Source of the DNA: Nesterenkonia sedimenti
GTDB taxonomy: Bacteria > Actinomycetota > Actinomycetes > Actinomycetales > Micrococcaceae
Direction: 5' to 3'
DNA length: 42,237 bases
Assembly: GCF_012641515.1 (NCBI RefSeq)
Contig: NZ_JABAHY010000020.1
Coordinates: 1 to 42,237, forward strand
Every line of letters starts with the position of its first letter. The first letter of the stretch is position 1. The notes below the pieces were generated by a model. The model was not told the DNA's origin. It searched no databases and was given only the letters and a program-made list of their open reading frames with translations. This document shows positions 35,103-42,237 of this stretch, piece by piece. A program made the position numbers and the translations under genes.

Positions 35103-35683
35103 CGGAGAACCTCCTGGGCGAGGATGGCCAGCACTGTACGCCCGGAGGGCTCTGCGATCAGCTCCAGCGTCTCGGAGAGTCCTTCGGCGGAGATGTCATG
35201 GCGATCGGGTGAGTCCAGGACCACCAGCTCGACCTGCGGGTCTGCGAAGGCCAGTTCGGTCATGAGCCACAGCCTCAGCGCGGCGGGCAGGGCGACGGCA
35301 GGGCTGTCGGCGATGTCGTCCGCATCCTGTTCGGAGATCCACGCCGCGGCCGGCGGGATGCGCTTCCCTGGGCCCCCGGGGATGAGTCCGAGCGACTCTG
35401 CGACGAGGTCACGGACGCTCATGTGGTGCTCCGGGGAGGTGATGCCGGGGGAGTCGACCAATGCAGTGCTGCGGCGCAGCCTCCGGGGATCATCCTCACC
35501 CTGGAAGAGCACCCGGCCGCCGTCGGGGGAGAGCCGTCCGGAGCAGATCAGGGCAAGGGCCGTGCGTGCCTCCGAGGTTGCGGCGACGGTCTGGTCTGTT
35601 GCTCCCTGCGGCAGGATCAGGTTTCTGTCCTGCAGGAGGGGGAGGTGGTGGCCCTGGAAGGAGACATCCTCTAGTTCGAGCAT
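35099..35683 (-). CDS. Degenerate ABC-ATPase-like protein paired with YhgE
   Basis: The 194-residue protein follows the fold order of an ABC ATP-binding subunit: LELEDVSF at the start, LICSGRLSPDGGRVLFQG after the place of the P-loop, a Q-loop-like ALVDSPGITSPEHHMSVRDL, and a Walker-B-like ELVVLDSPDRHD. The nucleotide motifs are gone: where GxxGxGKS/T should stand it reads AATSEARTAL, and the LSGGQ signature is replaced by ALPAALRL. It is therefore unlikely to hydrolyse ATP in the normal way. It may be a structural partner of the YhgE-like permease, with which it overlaps by four bases. Its transcript appears to be leaderless. Confidence 0.6.
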   Translation of the reverse strand: MLELEDVSFQGHHLPLLQDRNLILPQGATDQTVAATSEARTALALICSGRLSPDGGRVLFQGEDDPRRLRRSTALVDSPGITSPEHHMSVRDLVAESLGLIPGGPGKRIPPAAAWISEQDADDIADSPAVALPAALRLWLMTELAFADPQVELVVLDSPDRHDISAEGLSETLELIAEPSGRTVLAILAQEVLR

Positions 35684-35689
35684 GGGTCC

Positions 35690-35736
35690 AGCTTACTAGA
35701 CTGACTGGTCAGTTCAATAGATGGATGATCTAGTCT
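35690..35736. promoter_or_regulatory. Divergent promoters sharing a TetR-type operator
   Basis: ACTGAC-TG-GTCAGT (35700-35713) is a perfect palindrome of the kind bound by TetR regulators. On the minus strand TTGAAC (35717-35712) and TAAGCT (35695-35690) are 16 bases apart and bracket it. The -10 ends six bases before the ATG at 35683. On the plus strand TAGTCT (35731-35736) ends six bases before the GTG at 35743. Both transcripts would thus start at or next to their start codons. Confidence 0.6.
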
Positions 35737-35742
35737 TGTTCC

Positions 35743-36438
35743 GTGAGGACCGCTGTGAATCGACTCCAAGAGCTCTTCGAAGGACACGCCACCGTGCTGG
35801 CACGCGCACTGCTGGGATGTGAGCTCACCGTGACGACGGCGCGCGGGGCGGTCACCGTCAGGCTCACCGAGGTCGAGGCATATGGGGACCAGGGCGAGGA
35901 CCCCGGATCCCACGCCTACCGGGGCAAGACACTGCGCAATGCCACGATGTTCGGCCCACCCCGGCATGTCTATATCTACCGTTCCTATGGAATTCACTTC
36001 TGCCTGAACCTGGTCTCCCATGCCGCCGGGGGCGGTGGTGTTCTGCTCAGGGCCGGTGAGGTCCTGGCCGGCCGAGACCTCGCCGTTGAGCGCCGCGGTG
36101 GTAAGGACACCGGGAAGAAACTGCTCTCCGGGCCGGGAAGACTCGGGCAGGGGCTGGGCGTGCTGCTGCCGATGGACGGCACCCCATTGCAGATCGGTGA
36201 CCAGGACAGTGCAGGCTCCGATGAGGCCCTGGCCAGTTTCTGTCTGCGACCGCCTGAGGAGTCCCTGATGAGCGGGGATGCGGCGTCGTCGTCGATCTCC
36301 TCCGGTCCTAGGGTTGGGGTCTACGGAGTGGGCGGCAGCAGTGACTACCCCTGGCGATTCTGGATCACCGGCGACCCCACGGTCTCCCAATACCGCCCGG
36401 GCAAAGGTGTGATCTCTGCCGGTTCCTCAGGGCAGTGA
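35743..36438 (+). CDS. mpg: DNA-3-methyladenine glycosylase
   Basis: This 231-residue enzyme of the AAG/MPG family removes alkylated purines such as 3-methyladenine from DNA. It shows LARALLGCELTV, the catalytic Glu in LTEVEAYG, HAYRGKTLRNATMFG, VYIYRSYGIHFCLNLV and KLLSGPGRLGQGLG. GTG 35743 has no ribosome site but lies six bases after a -10 box, which suggests a leaderless message. It is divergent from the tetR operon. Its last codons overlap the end of the convergent membrane-protein gene. Confidence 0.92.
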   Translation: MRTAVNRLQELFEGHATVLARALLGCELTVTTARGAVTVRLTEVEAYGDQGEDPGSHAYRGKTLRNATMFGPPRHVYIYRSYGIHFCLNLVSHAAGGGGVLLRAGEVLAGRDLAVERRGGKDTGKKLLSGPGRLGQGLGVLLPMDGTPLQIGDQDSAGSDEALASFCLRPPEESLMSGDAASSSISSGPRVGVYGVGGSSDYPWRFWITGDPTVSQYRPGKGVISAGSSGQ

Positions 36439-37155
36439 GACCCCGGCGGTCAGCGAGGTCAGGTACAGCAGCCCGGCGGCAGCCATGGCCACCGTCCAAC
36501 TGACGAAACTTCCCACCAGGAAGTACTCGGCCTTATTGCCGTTGTTCTGATCTGCCTGGATCTCAGGGAACCGGACAATACCCTTGGCCGCGATCAGACC
36601 GGCAGCCACCGGATAGGCCCCAGTGACCAGCAGCCCAGTCAGGGTGATGCGCTCCAGGGGCCCGATCCACCGGCCGCCTTTGAGCTGAGAGCCCTCGGCG
36701 GGAGCAGGCTGCTCCCCGGGGCCGTCCTGACGCAGTGCGGCCCGGACCAGGCCATTGGCGCTGACGGTCAGGAACAGCAGCAGCCCGGCGGCAAGCAGGG
36801 GCAGAGTGTGATGGTCCACGCCTGCGCCGAGCCGGTAGTCGGCAGCAGTCAGCGCTGCGGTGCTCAGCAGGAAACCGATGATCAGCAGCGACTGGCGGGC
36901 AGAACTTGCCGCCAGAGAGTTGACCGGCAGGGGAGCGCCGATCCGCAGGGCTGCCAGCCAGCACAGCACCGGCAGCAGTCCCCAGGGCAGCAGCCACCAC
37001 GGGACACTGAACACCAGTCCGGCGGCAGTCAGCACGGTCAGGAACAGCACGGCGAGGCTCAGCAGCCGGGCGGAGGCGCCCCAGCGATGGGGCAGCAGCA
37101 CCCGCATAATGTCAGCGGCACCGATGGCGATCAGCAGCACGGATAGGAATGTCAT
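36427..37155 (-). CDS. Multi-pass membrane protein partnered with SatD
   Basis: The 242-residue protein has about seven hydrophobic segments. The C-terminal part reads GLIAAKGIVRFPEIQ and, after a short polar stretch, KAEYFLVGSFVSWTVAMAAAG. The AAK-RF...EYFLVG pattern recalls the membrane proteins commonly encoded beside SatD (DUF3307-like). Its ATG overlaps the satD stop (ATGA), so the two are co-translated. The function is unknown. Confidence 0.65.
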   Translation of the reverse strand: MTFLSVLLIAIGAADIMRVLLPHRWGASARLLSLAVLFLTVLTAAGLVFSVPWWLLPWGLLPVLCWLAALRIGAPLPVNSLAASSARQSLLIIGFLLSTAALTAADYRLGAGVDHHTLPLLAAGLLLFLTVSANGLVRAALRQDGPGEQPAPAEGSQLKGGRWIGPLERITLTGLLVTGAYPVAAGLIAAKGIVRFPEIQADQNNGNKAEYFLVGSFVSWTVAMAAAGLLYLTSLTAGVSLP

Positions 37156-37793
37156 GGCCGGCGCTCTCCCTCTGCGGTGAGTTCCTTGAGTCCATTGAGG
37201 AGGCTGGCCGCCCCAGAGCTGCGCAGCGACTGGGAGACCGCGGACTGGGAAACACCGAGCTCGGCGGCGATCTCCTTCTGGCTGCGTTCCTCCAACACAC
37301 CCCGGGCATAGGCCCGGCTGCGTTCATTCAGCCCGCCCAGCACCTGGTCGCGGGCCAGCAGATAAGCGTTGACCAGAGCGTTCTCTTCAGGCTCGTCGCC
37401 CAGGTATCGCGTGTTGAGCTGAGGGTTCCTCCTCTGCAGCTCGCCGAGTTCCTCAATGGCCTGCCGGGCCCGCCACCACCCGGGGCCGTCCTCGACTCGG
37501 TCAGAGGCGCTGCTGGTCACCGGATAGGTCTCGCCCTGACCCAGGCCGAATCGCAGATGGGGGCCTTCGCCCTGCAGAAGCCCCGCATAGAGCGTGGCCG
37601 CCAAGGCCTGATTCCGCGAGGGGTAGACAGCTTGGAGTTCATCACCCACAGTGGGGGAGAAGCTCTGGGCAGCGGGAAAGGCAGTCTCAACTGCCCGCAG
37701 GAGGTCCTCGACCTGCTGCTGGACGCTGGATCGGTCCTCAAAGGACCGGGACCGGACCACATCGGCGATCACGGCGATATTCTCCGAAGACAT
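37152..37793 (-). CDS. satD: SatD-family protein with C-terminal helix-turn-helix
   Basis: The 213-residue protein begins IAVIADVVRSRSFEDRSSVQ, the characteristic start of SatD, a protein first seen in a streptococcal secretion/acid-tolerance operon, and continues with SPTVGDELQAVYPS and LRFGLGQGE. The C-terminus carries a sigma-factor-like helix-turn-helix (ERSQKEIAAELGVSQSAVSQS), so it may bind DNA. A 21-base inverted repeat lies 16 bases upstream. It forms a pair with the overlapping membrane-protein gene. Confidence 0.8.
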   Translation of the reverse strand: MSSENIAVIADVVRSRSFEDRSSVQQQVEDLLRAVETAFPAAQSFSPTVGDELQAVYPSRNQALAATLYAGLLQGEGPHLRFGLGQGETYPVTSSASDRVEDGPGWWRARQAIEELGELQRRNPQLNTRYLGDEPEENALVNAYLLARDQVLGGLNERSRAYARGVLEERSQKEIAAELGVSQSAVSQSLRSSGAASLLNGLKELTAEGERRP

Positions 37794-37808
37794 GGAATAA
37801 GCCTAACA

Positions 37809-37829
37809 CTTATATTTCTGGTTTATAAG
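37809..37829. promoter_or_regulatory. AT-rich inverted repeat upstream of satD
   Basis: CTTATA (37809-37814) and TATAAG (37824-37829) flank nine bases, in the promoter region of satD and 16 bases before its ATG. SatD has a helix-turn-helix and could bind here, which would be autoregulation; this is a guess from position. The rest of the 166 bases before the helicase gene shows only a TTGACT at 37921. Confidence 0.3.
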
Positions 37830-37959
37830 GTCCTGGCTAATATTCATCAAGCGGCTCGCCAGCCCTGCGTTCGTACCCTATCGGCTTGGCAACCTTCCGT
37901 TTACCTCAAGGCGAGTAGTATTGACTGATCATTTTCGCGACTGAAAGCTCTGCTGCTTG

Positions 37960-40290
37960 ATGAGTGATACGAATACCACGGCATCGCCCGGGGCGAGCCT
38001 CAATGGCCATAGCGCCGAGAACGACGGCGCAGGCACCTCCGTGCCCTTACCTCCGCTGGAGGCTGGGATCGAGGAGGAGCGCGAATATGTCGCTGCCCTC
38101 TACCAGCGCCTCGACGAGCTGCGGGAGGAGAACCAGAGCCAGCTCTCCAAGGTCCGAGCCACCGGGGCGGTGGGGACCATGCAGAACATCTCCGAACGTG
38201 ACGCCTTCGCCACGATGTACGAGGACCGGCTGGCCCAGCTCAATGCCGTCGATGACCGACTGGTCTTCGGCCGGCTGGATCTGGACAACGGCGAGTCCCG
38301 CTATATCGGCCGAATCGGTCTGAGCTCGGCGGCCCGGCAGCGGCTGATGCTCGACTGGCGTGCCCCCGAGGCCGGAGTCTTCTATCAGGCAACAGCATTC
38401 GAACGTCATGGGGTGCGTCGTCGTCGTCATCTGCTGCTCAAACGCCGTGCAGTCCAAGGTTTGGAGGATGAGGTCCTCGATGCCTCGGTGCTGGAAGAAG
38501 GCACCGAGAATCACGGCGATGGCGCCCTGCTGGCGGCGCTGACTGCCCGGCGCACCGGGCAGATGGGCGATATTGTCGCCACCATTCAGGCTGAACAGGA
38601 CCGGATCATCCGCGCCGACCGCTCCGGGATCCTCGTGGTCCAAGGCGGGCCGGGCACCGGTAAGACTGCTGTGGCCCTGCACCGGGCGGCCTACCTCCTC
38701 TACGCCTACCGGGAGCAGCTGAAATCCGCCGGCGTGCTGATCGTGGGACCCAACTCGACGTTTATGTCTTATATCGACCGCGTGCTGCCCTCGCTGGGGG
38801 AGACCGGGGTGGTGATGTCCTCCCTGGCCGATCTCTATCCCGGCATCCGCGGTGTGGAGGAGACTGACTCTCGGGTCGCCGAGCTCAAGGGCCGCCTGGA
38901 CTGGGTGAAGATCATCGAGCGCGCTGTGGACCACCGCCGGCGCAATATCCCTGAACCACGTGAGGTCTCCGTGGAGGGGGTCAAAGTTCAGGTGACCCCG
39001 AAGATGATCAAACGCGGGATCGAACGCGCCAAGGCCACCGGTAAGCCGTATAACGAGGCGCGGGCGACCTTCGTGAAGGTCATGGTCAAGGAGATCGCCG
39101 ATAAGCTCGAGCGGATCCTGCAGAAGCGCTCGGAGGGCAATGACACCGACCGCAGTTATCTGGTTGAGGACGTCCGGCTCTCCCGGGAGGTCAGGATTCT
39201 GCTGAACCTGTGCTGGATGCCCCGGACCCCGCAGGCCCTCTTGGAGGATCTCTTCAGCCGGCCCAGCTATCTCGCCGCGGTGGCTGAGGAGTTCACCGAC
39301 CAGGAACGCGAACTGCTGACTCGGGAACCCGGATCCCCCTTCACCACAGCCGATGTGCCTCTTCTGGATGAGGCCGCTGAGCTTCTCGGTGAGCTGGATG
39401 AATCCGCCGGACGGGAGGAGGCCCGTCAGCAGGCTGCTCGGGAGAAGGATCTCGAAAACGCGCAGAAGGCCGTGGAGAACGCCGCCCCGCAGCTGGAGGA
39501 GATGGGGATCGAGGGATTCCTCGACGCCGAAAGCGTGGCCGCCCTCAACGCCGAAACTGGCCCGCGGCTCAGCGCTGCCGACCGGGCACTGGTGGATCGC
39601 AGCTGGACCTACGGACATATTGTGGTCGACGAGGCGCAGGAACTCTCCCCAATGCAGTGGCAGATCCTGATGCGCCGCTGCCCGGTGAAATCCTTCACTG
39701 CCGTCGGTGATACCGCACAGGGCTCCTCGCCCTCGGCCGCCTCCGACTGGCAGAAGGCATTCGCGCCCTTCATCGATGACCGGCTGCGGGTCGAGGAGCT
39801 GACCGTCAACTACCGGACCCCGCGAATCATTGTGGAGCTGGCTGAACGGGTGGCTGAGGCCAATGGACTGGCCACAACCTCTCTGCGCACAGTCCGCGAC
39901 GGCGACTACGAACCGGTCATCGAAACCTTCACCGAAGCTGAGGAGTTGGTGGCCGCCGCCGTGGCGGGTGTGGCCGCCGAACAGCAGCGACTGGAGGAGG
40001 GCCTGATCGCGGTGATCACCCCGGAGACGATGATCTCGGAGGTTCGGGACGCCTTGGTGGCCCGCTACGGCAAACGTGTCGGTAAGGGGGCAGGCTCCAT
40101 GACCCAGGATGTGGTGGCCCTGACTGCCGCTGAGGCCAAGGGGCTCGAATTCGACGGTGTGGTCCTGCTGGAACCGGCCGAACTGCTGGAGGAGGCCGAT
40201 GGCAAAGTCGGCAGTCTCTATGTGGCAATGACCCGCTCCACCCAATCACTGCGCATTCTGGCTGCAAGGGATCTTCCGCCCGGGTTCTGA
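37960..40290 (+). CDS. helD: HelD-type UvrD-like helicase (RNA polymerase recycling)
   Basis: The 776-residue superfamily 1 ATPase resembles HelD, which enters RNA polymerase and releases it from nucleic acid, and in some actinobacteria gives rifampicin tolerance. A coiled N-terminal arm (about residues 25-75, EREYVAALYQRLDELREEN) precedes the ATPase. The Walker A segment GGPGTGKTAVALHRAAYL starts near residue 229. Later motifs are DEAQELSPMQW (Walker B), VGDTAQGSSP, VNYRTPRIIVELAERV, AKGLEFDGVVLLEP and LYVAMTRSTQSL. A long coiled insert (about 440-545) sits where HelD has its secondary-channel or pincer domain. ATG 37960 is the likely start; a TTG precedes it directly. Confidence 0.88.
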   Translation: MSDTNTTASPGASLNGHSAENDGAGTSVPLPPLEAGIEEEREYVAALYQRLDELREENQSQLSKVRATGAVGTMQNISERDAFATMYEDRLAQLNAVDDRLVFGRLDLDNGESRYIGRIGLSSAARQRLMLDWRAPEAGVFYQATAFERHGVRRRRHLLLKRRAVQGLEDEVLDASVLEEGTENHGDGALLAALTARRTGQMGDIVATIQAEQDRIIRADRSGILVVQGGPGTGKTAVALHRAAYLLYAYREQLKSAGVLIVGPNSTFMSYIDRVLPSLGETGVVMSSLADLYPGIRGVEETDSRVAELKGRLDWVKIIERAVDHRRRNIPEPREVSVEGVKVQVTPKMIKRGIERAKATGKPYNEARATFVKVMVKEIADKLERILQKRSEGNDTDRSYLVEDVRLSREVRILLNLCWMPRTPQALLEDLFSRPSYLAAVAEEFTDQERELLTREPGSPFTTADVPLLDEAAELLGELDESAGREEARQQAAREKDLENAQKAVENAAPQLEEMGIEGFLDAESVAALNAETGPRLSAADRALVDRSWTYGHIVVDEAQELSPMQWQILMRRCPVKSFTAVGDTAQGSSPSAASDWQKAFAPFIDDRLRVEELTVNYRTPRIIVELAERVAEANGLATTSLRTVRDGDYEPVIETFTEAEELVAAAVAGVAAEQQRLEEGLIAVITPETMISEVRDALVARYGKRVGKGAGSMTQDVVALTAAEAKGLEFDGVVLLEPAELLEEADGKVGSLYVAMTRSTQSLRILAARDLPPGF

Positions 40291-40304
40291 GACCGGTTGT
40301 GTCG

Positions 40305-40323
40305 CCGGCCGTTTCCGGGCCGG
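40305..40323 (+). terminator. Hairpin terminator after helD
   Basis: CCGGCC (40305-40310) pairs with GGCCGG (40318-40323) around a seven-base loop, 15 bases after the helD stop and just before the tyrS promoter. Confidence 0.5.
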
Positions 40324-40350
40324 AGGCAGAATCTGCGGTACCGTATTTTC

Positions 40351-41667
40351 GTGACCGAGATCAGCAAGAACCCAGTGCTCGCAGAGCAGCAGAACGACCC
40401 CAGCTTCGAGAATGTCTTCCAGGAGCTGAAATGGCGGGGGCTCATCCATGTCTCCACGGATGAAGCCGCCCTTGAGGAAGCCCTCTGCGGTGAGCGGCTG
40501 ACCTATTACTGCGGCTTTGACCCCACTGCGGCTTCACTGCATCTGGGACACCTGGTCCAATTGCTGACCATGCGGCGGATCCAGCTGGCCGGACACCGGC
40601 CGCTGGGATTGGTCGGTGGTGCCACCGGTCTGATCGGTGACCCCCGGCAGACCGGTGAGCGTGTGCTGAACTCACCGGAGATCATCTCCGGCTGGGTCCA
40701 GAGCCTGCAGAACCAGGTCAAGCACTACATCTCCTTCGACGGCGAAAACGCCGCCCAGATGGTCAATAACCTCGACTGGTGGCAGGGCGTGGGTGCCCTG
40801 GAGATGCTGCGCGATATCGGCAAATACTTCCGAGTCGGCACGATGACCAAGAAGGAGATCGTGGCCAAGCGGCTGAACTCTGAGGAGGGGATCTCCTACA
40901 CCGAGTTCAGCTACCAGATCCTGCAGGGCTACGACTACCTGCAGCTGCACCGCGACTACGGCTGCACCCTGCAGTTCGGCGGTTCCGATCAGTGGGGCAA
41001 CATCACCTCCGGGACCGAACTGGTGCGACGGGTGGAGAATGCCCATGTCCATGCACTGGGCACTCCGCTGATCACCAACTCCGACGGCACCAAATTCGGC
41101 AAGTCCGAGGGCAATGCCATCTGGATCGATGCTGAACTGACATCCCCCTACGCCTTCTACCAGTTCTGGCTCAACCAGGCCGATGAGGATGTGATCAACC
41201 GACTCAAGGTCTTCACCTTCCGTACCCGGGATGAGATCGAGGCCTTGGAGCAGTCGGTCAAGGATGCACCCTTCAAACGTGAAGCCCAGCGAACCCTGGC
41301 CTGGGATGTGACCCGTCTGGTCCATGGTGAGGAAGCCACCCGGAAGGTGATCGCTGCTGCCGAGGCACTCTTCGGCAAAGGCGAGGTTACCGAGATCGAC
41401 GAGCCGACCCTTCAGGCTGTGGCCCAGGAGGTGCCCACCGCAGAGATTGCCGCGGAAGAGGCGAATCCGATCAATCTCCTGGAGGCCACTGGTCTCTGCA
41501 GCTCCAAGGGGGAGGCTCGCCGAGCAATTTCTCAGGGTGGTGCATCGGTGAACAACACCAAGGTTCAGGATCCCGAAGCACTGCCGGCAGCTGAGGACTG
41601 GCTGCACGGGAAGTACCTCTTGGTCCGTCGCGGTAAGAAGAATCTGGCTCTGGTGAACCGGGCCTAA
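40351..41667 (+). CDS. tyrS: Tyrosyl-tRNA synthetase
   Basis: This class I synthetase charges tRNA-Tyr. The 438-residue protein carries YYCGFDPTAASLHLGHLVQL (the HIGH-like motif is HLGH), GGSDQWGNITSG, the KMSKS-like TKFGKSEGN, and a C-terminal S4-type RNA-binding domain (about residues 370-438, SKGEARRAISQGGASVNN). GTG 40351 is chosen because a TACCGT -10 box (40339-40344) ends six bases before it, which suggests a leaderless transcript; the in-frame region upstream lacks similarity. The rRNA operon follows. Confidence 0.94.
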   Translation: MTEISKNPVLAEQQNDPSFENVFQELKWRGLIHVSTDEAALEEALCGERLTYYCGFDPTAASLHLGHLVQLLTMRRIQLAGHRPLGLVGGATGLIGDPRQTGERVLNSPEIISGWVQSLQNQVKHYISFDGENAAQMVNNLDWWQGVGALEMLRDIGKYFRVGTMTKKEIVAKRLNSEEGISYTEFSYQILQGYDYLQLHRDYGCTLQFGGSDQWGNITSGTELVRRVENAHVHALGTPLITNSDGTKFGKSEGNAIWIDAELTSPYAFYQFWLNQADEDVINRLKVFTFRTRDEIEALEQSVKDAPFKREAQRTLAWDVTRLVHGEEATRKVIAAAEALFGKGEVTEIDEPTLQAVAQEVPTAEIAAEEANPINLLEATGLCSSKGEARRAISQGGASVNNTKVQDPEALPAAEDWLHGKYLLVRRGKKNLALVNRA

Positions 41668-41674
41668 AAGCCCA

Positions 41675-41699
41675 CTTCAGCGTCATTTCGGGGCTGAAG
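41675..41699 (+). terminator. Hairpin terminator after tyrS
   Basis: CTTCAGC (41675-41681) pairs with GCTGAAG (41693-41699) around an 11-base loop, eight bases after the tyrS stop codon. Confidence 0.5.
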
Positions 41700-41730
41700 G
41701 CGGCGTGCTCGAGGTCACACGCGCTCGAGT

Positions 41731-41760
41731 TTGCGAAGCCGCTGAATGTGTGTGTAAAGT
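41731..41760 (+). promoter_or_regulatory. Upstream promoter of the rRNA operon
   Basis: TTGCGA (41731-41736) and TAAAGT (41755-41760) are 18 bases apart. The transcript would begin just before two compact hairpins, CCGGGGC-AATC-GCCCCGG (41773-41790) and GGGGTG-ATT-CACCCC (41800-41814). Confidence 0.5.
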
Positions 41761-41878
41761 ATCTATCCGTGCCCGGGGCAATCGCCCCGGAAACGATCAG
41801 GGGTGATTCACCCCGAACCACTTTTCTAGGATTCCGGTCCTGGTCTGGTGCGCTCGAAAACGAGGCCAGCGAGTCGAG

Positions 41879-41907
41879 TTGACAGCCACCAGGGGGAGCG
41901 GTAAGAT
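41879..41907 (+). promoter_or_regulatory. Main promoter of the rRNA operon
   Basis: TTGACA (41879-41884) and TAAGAT (41902-41907) are exactly 17 bases apart, a near-consensus vegetative promoter as expected for rRNA. It lies about 260 bases before the 16S gene. A weak dyad, ATACCAA/TTGGTAT (42001-42007 and 42016-42022), lies in the leader. Confidence 0.8.
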
Positions 41908-41970
41908 AGAAAAGTTGCTCCGGAGCGATTCAGAAGGAAACTTCTGATGGTGTCGGATGCAGTCGTAGCT

Positions 41971-41990
41971 TGAGAACTCAATAGTGTGCC
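41971..41990 (+). promoter_or_regulatory. rRNA leader antitermination (boxA-type) element
   Basis: The stretch TGAGAACTCAATAGTGTGCC is the segment widely conserved in actinobacterial rRNA leaders and spacers, where it acts in Nus-factor antitermination and processing. It lies 64 bases after the -10 of the main promoter. Confidence 0.55.
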
Positions 41991-42092
41991 AAGTTTGTTG
42001 ATACCAAATTATTAATTGGTATTCGCGAGGCTCATACCCCCGTATGGGACCTTGCGAAAATGCCATGGATTGATCAGCAACTTACGATTTTT

Positions 42093-42130
42093 CCTCCCGT
42101 GAGGCCCTGTTTTTCCGGCAGGGTGGGAGG
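42093..42130 (+). other. Pre-16S leader hairpin
   Basis: CCTCCC (42093-42098) pairs with GGGAGG (42125-42130), and inside it CCCTG (42105-42109) pairs with CAGGG (42119-42123). It lies about 40 bases before mature 16S and may be a processing structure; RNase III action is inferred. Confidence 0.45.
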
Positions 42131-42168
42131 AATTGAGAATGAGTTGTTGCTTCTCTATTGAACAAGTT

Positions 42169-42237
<69 letters not shown>

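Noticed and set aside
38047-40245. 732-codon frame opposite helD
   Set aside because: It mirrors the codon pattern of helD, is His/Gly/Gln-rich with no domain, and is a typical artefact of high-GC coding DNA.

Overview
The window is high-GC actinobacterial DNA, most likely from the order Micrococcales and probably the family Micrococcaceae. This is inferred from gene order and gene content, not from a search. Supporting signs are the arginine cluster argCJBDFR followed by argGH, the tyrS gene placed just before a 16S rRNA gene, the pheST pair, a typical actinobacterial pre-rRNA leader, CsoR copper control, and several transcripts that appear to be leaderless.

Bases 1-4,650 are a disturbed region. 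A transposase cut by the window edge is followed by a ferric-reductase-like membrane protein, a 34-residue MetS-type transporter subunit whose large partner is not in the window, and lgt. After lgt come three gene remnants packed into about 650 bases: the first codons of gltB, the C-terminal third of a DoxX-type membrane protein on the other strand, and the last 34 residues of a zincin-like metallopeptidase. A MerR-type inverted repeat beyond them has no regulator gene nearby. Next comes a secreted NlpC/P60 cell-wall hydrolase with a long, repeat-rich leader and three copies of a module I do not recognise.

Bases 7,700-12,850 look like an acquired metal-response island. It contains a class I (metal-independent) fructose-bisphosphate aldolase facing a run of three same-strand genes: a His-rich CopB-type ATPase, the copper sensor CsoR, and an archaeal-type (type II) glyceraldehyde-3-phosphate dehydrogenase. 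Spare glycolytic enzymes beside copper efflux suggest protection of central metabolism during copper stress; this is the most interesting hypothesis in the window.

Bases 12,850-31,450 are mostly housekeeping: pheST, a two-component system, a small regulator with a translationally coupled membrane peptide, a quinone oxidoreductase, and the arginine pathway. The genes argCJBDFR plus an MFS transporter form one operon. argGH forms a second, and both promoters carry the same two-part candidate ArgR site. argC and the aldolase gene each carry an apparent single-G deletion, which is either real damage or a homopolymer error in the assembly.

Bases 31,450-42,237 hold a membrane-anchored lytic transglycosylase, a TetR-YhgE-pseudo-ABC operon divergent from a 3-methyladenine DNA glycosylase gene across one TetR-type operator, a SatD/membrane-protein pair, a HelD-type RNA polymerase recycling helicase, tyrS, and the two-promoter leader and first bases of an rRNA operon.
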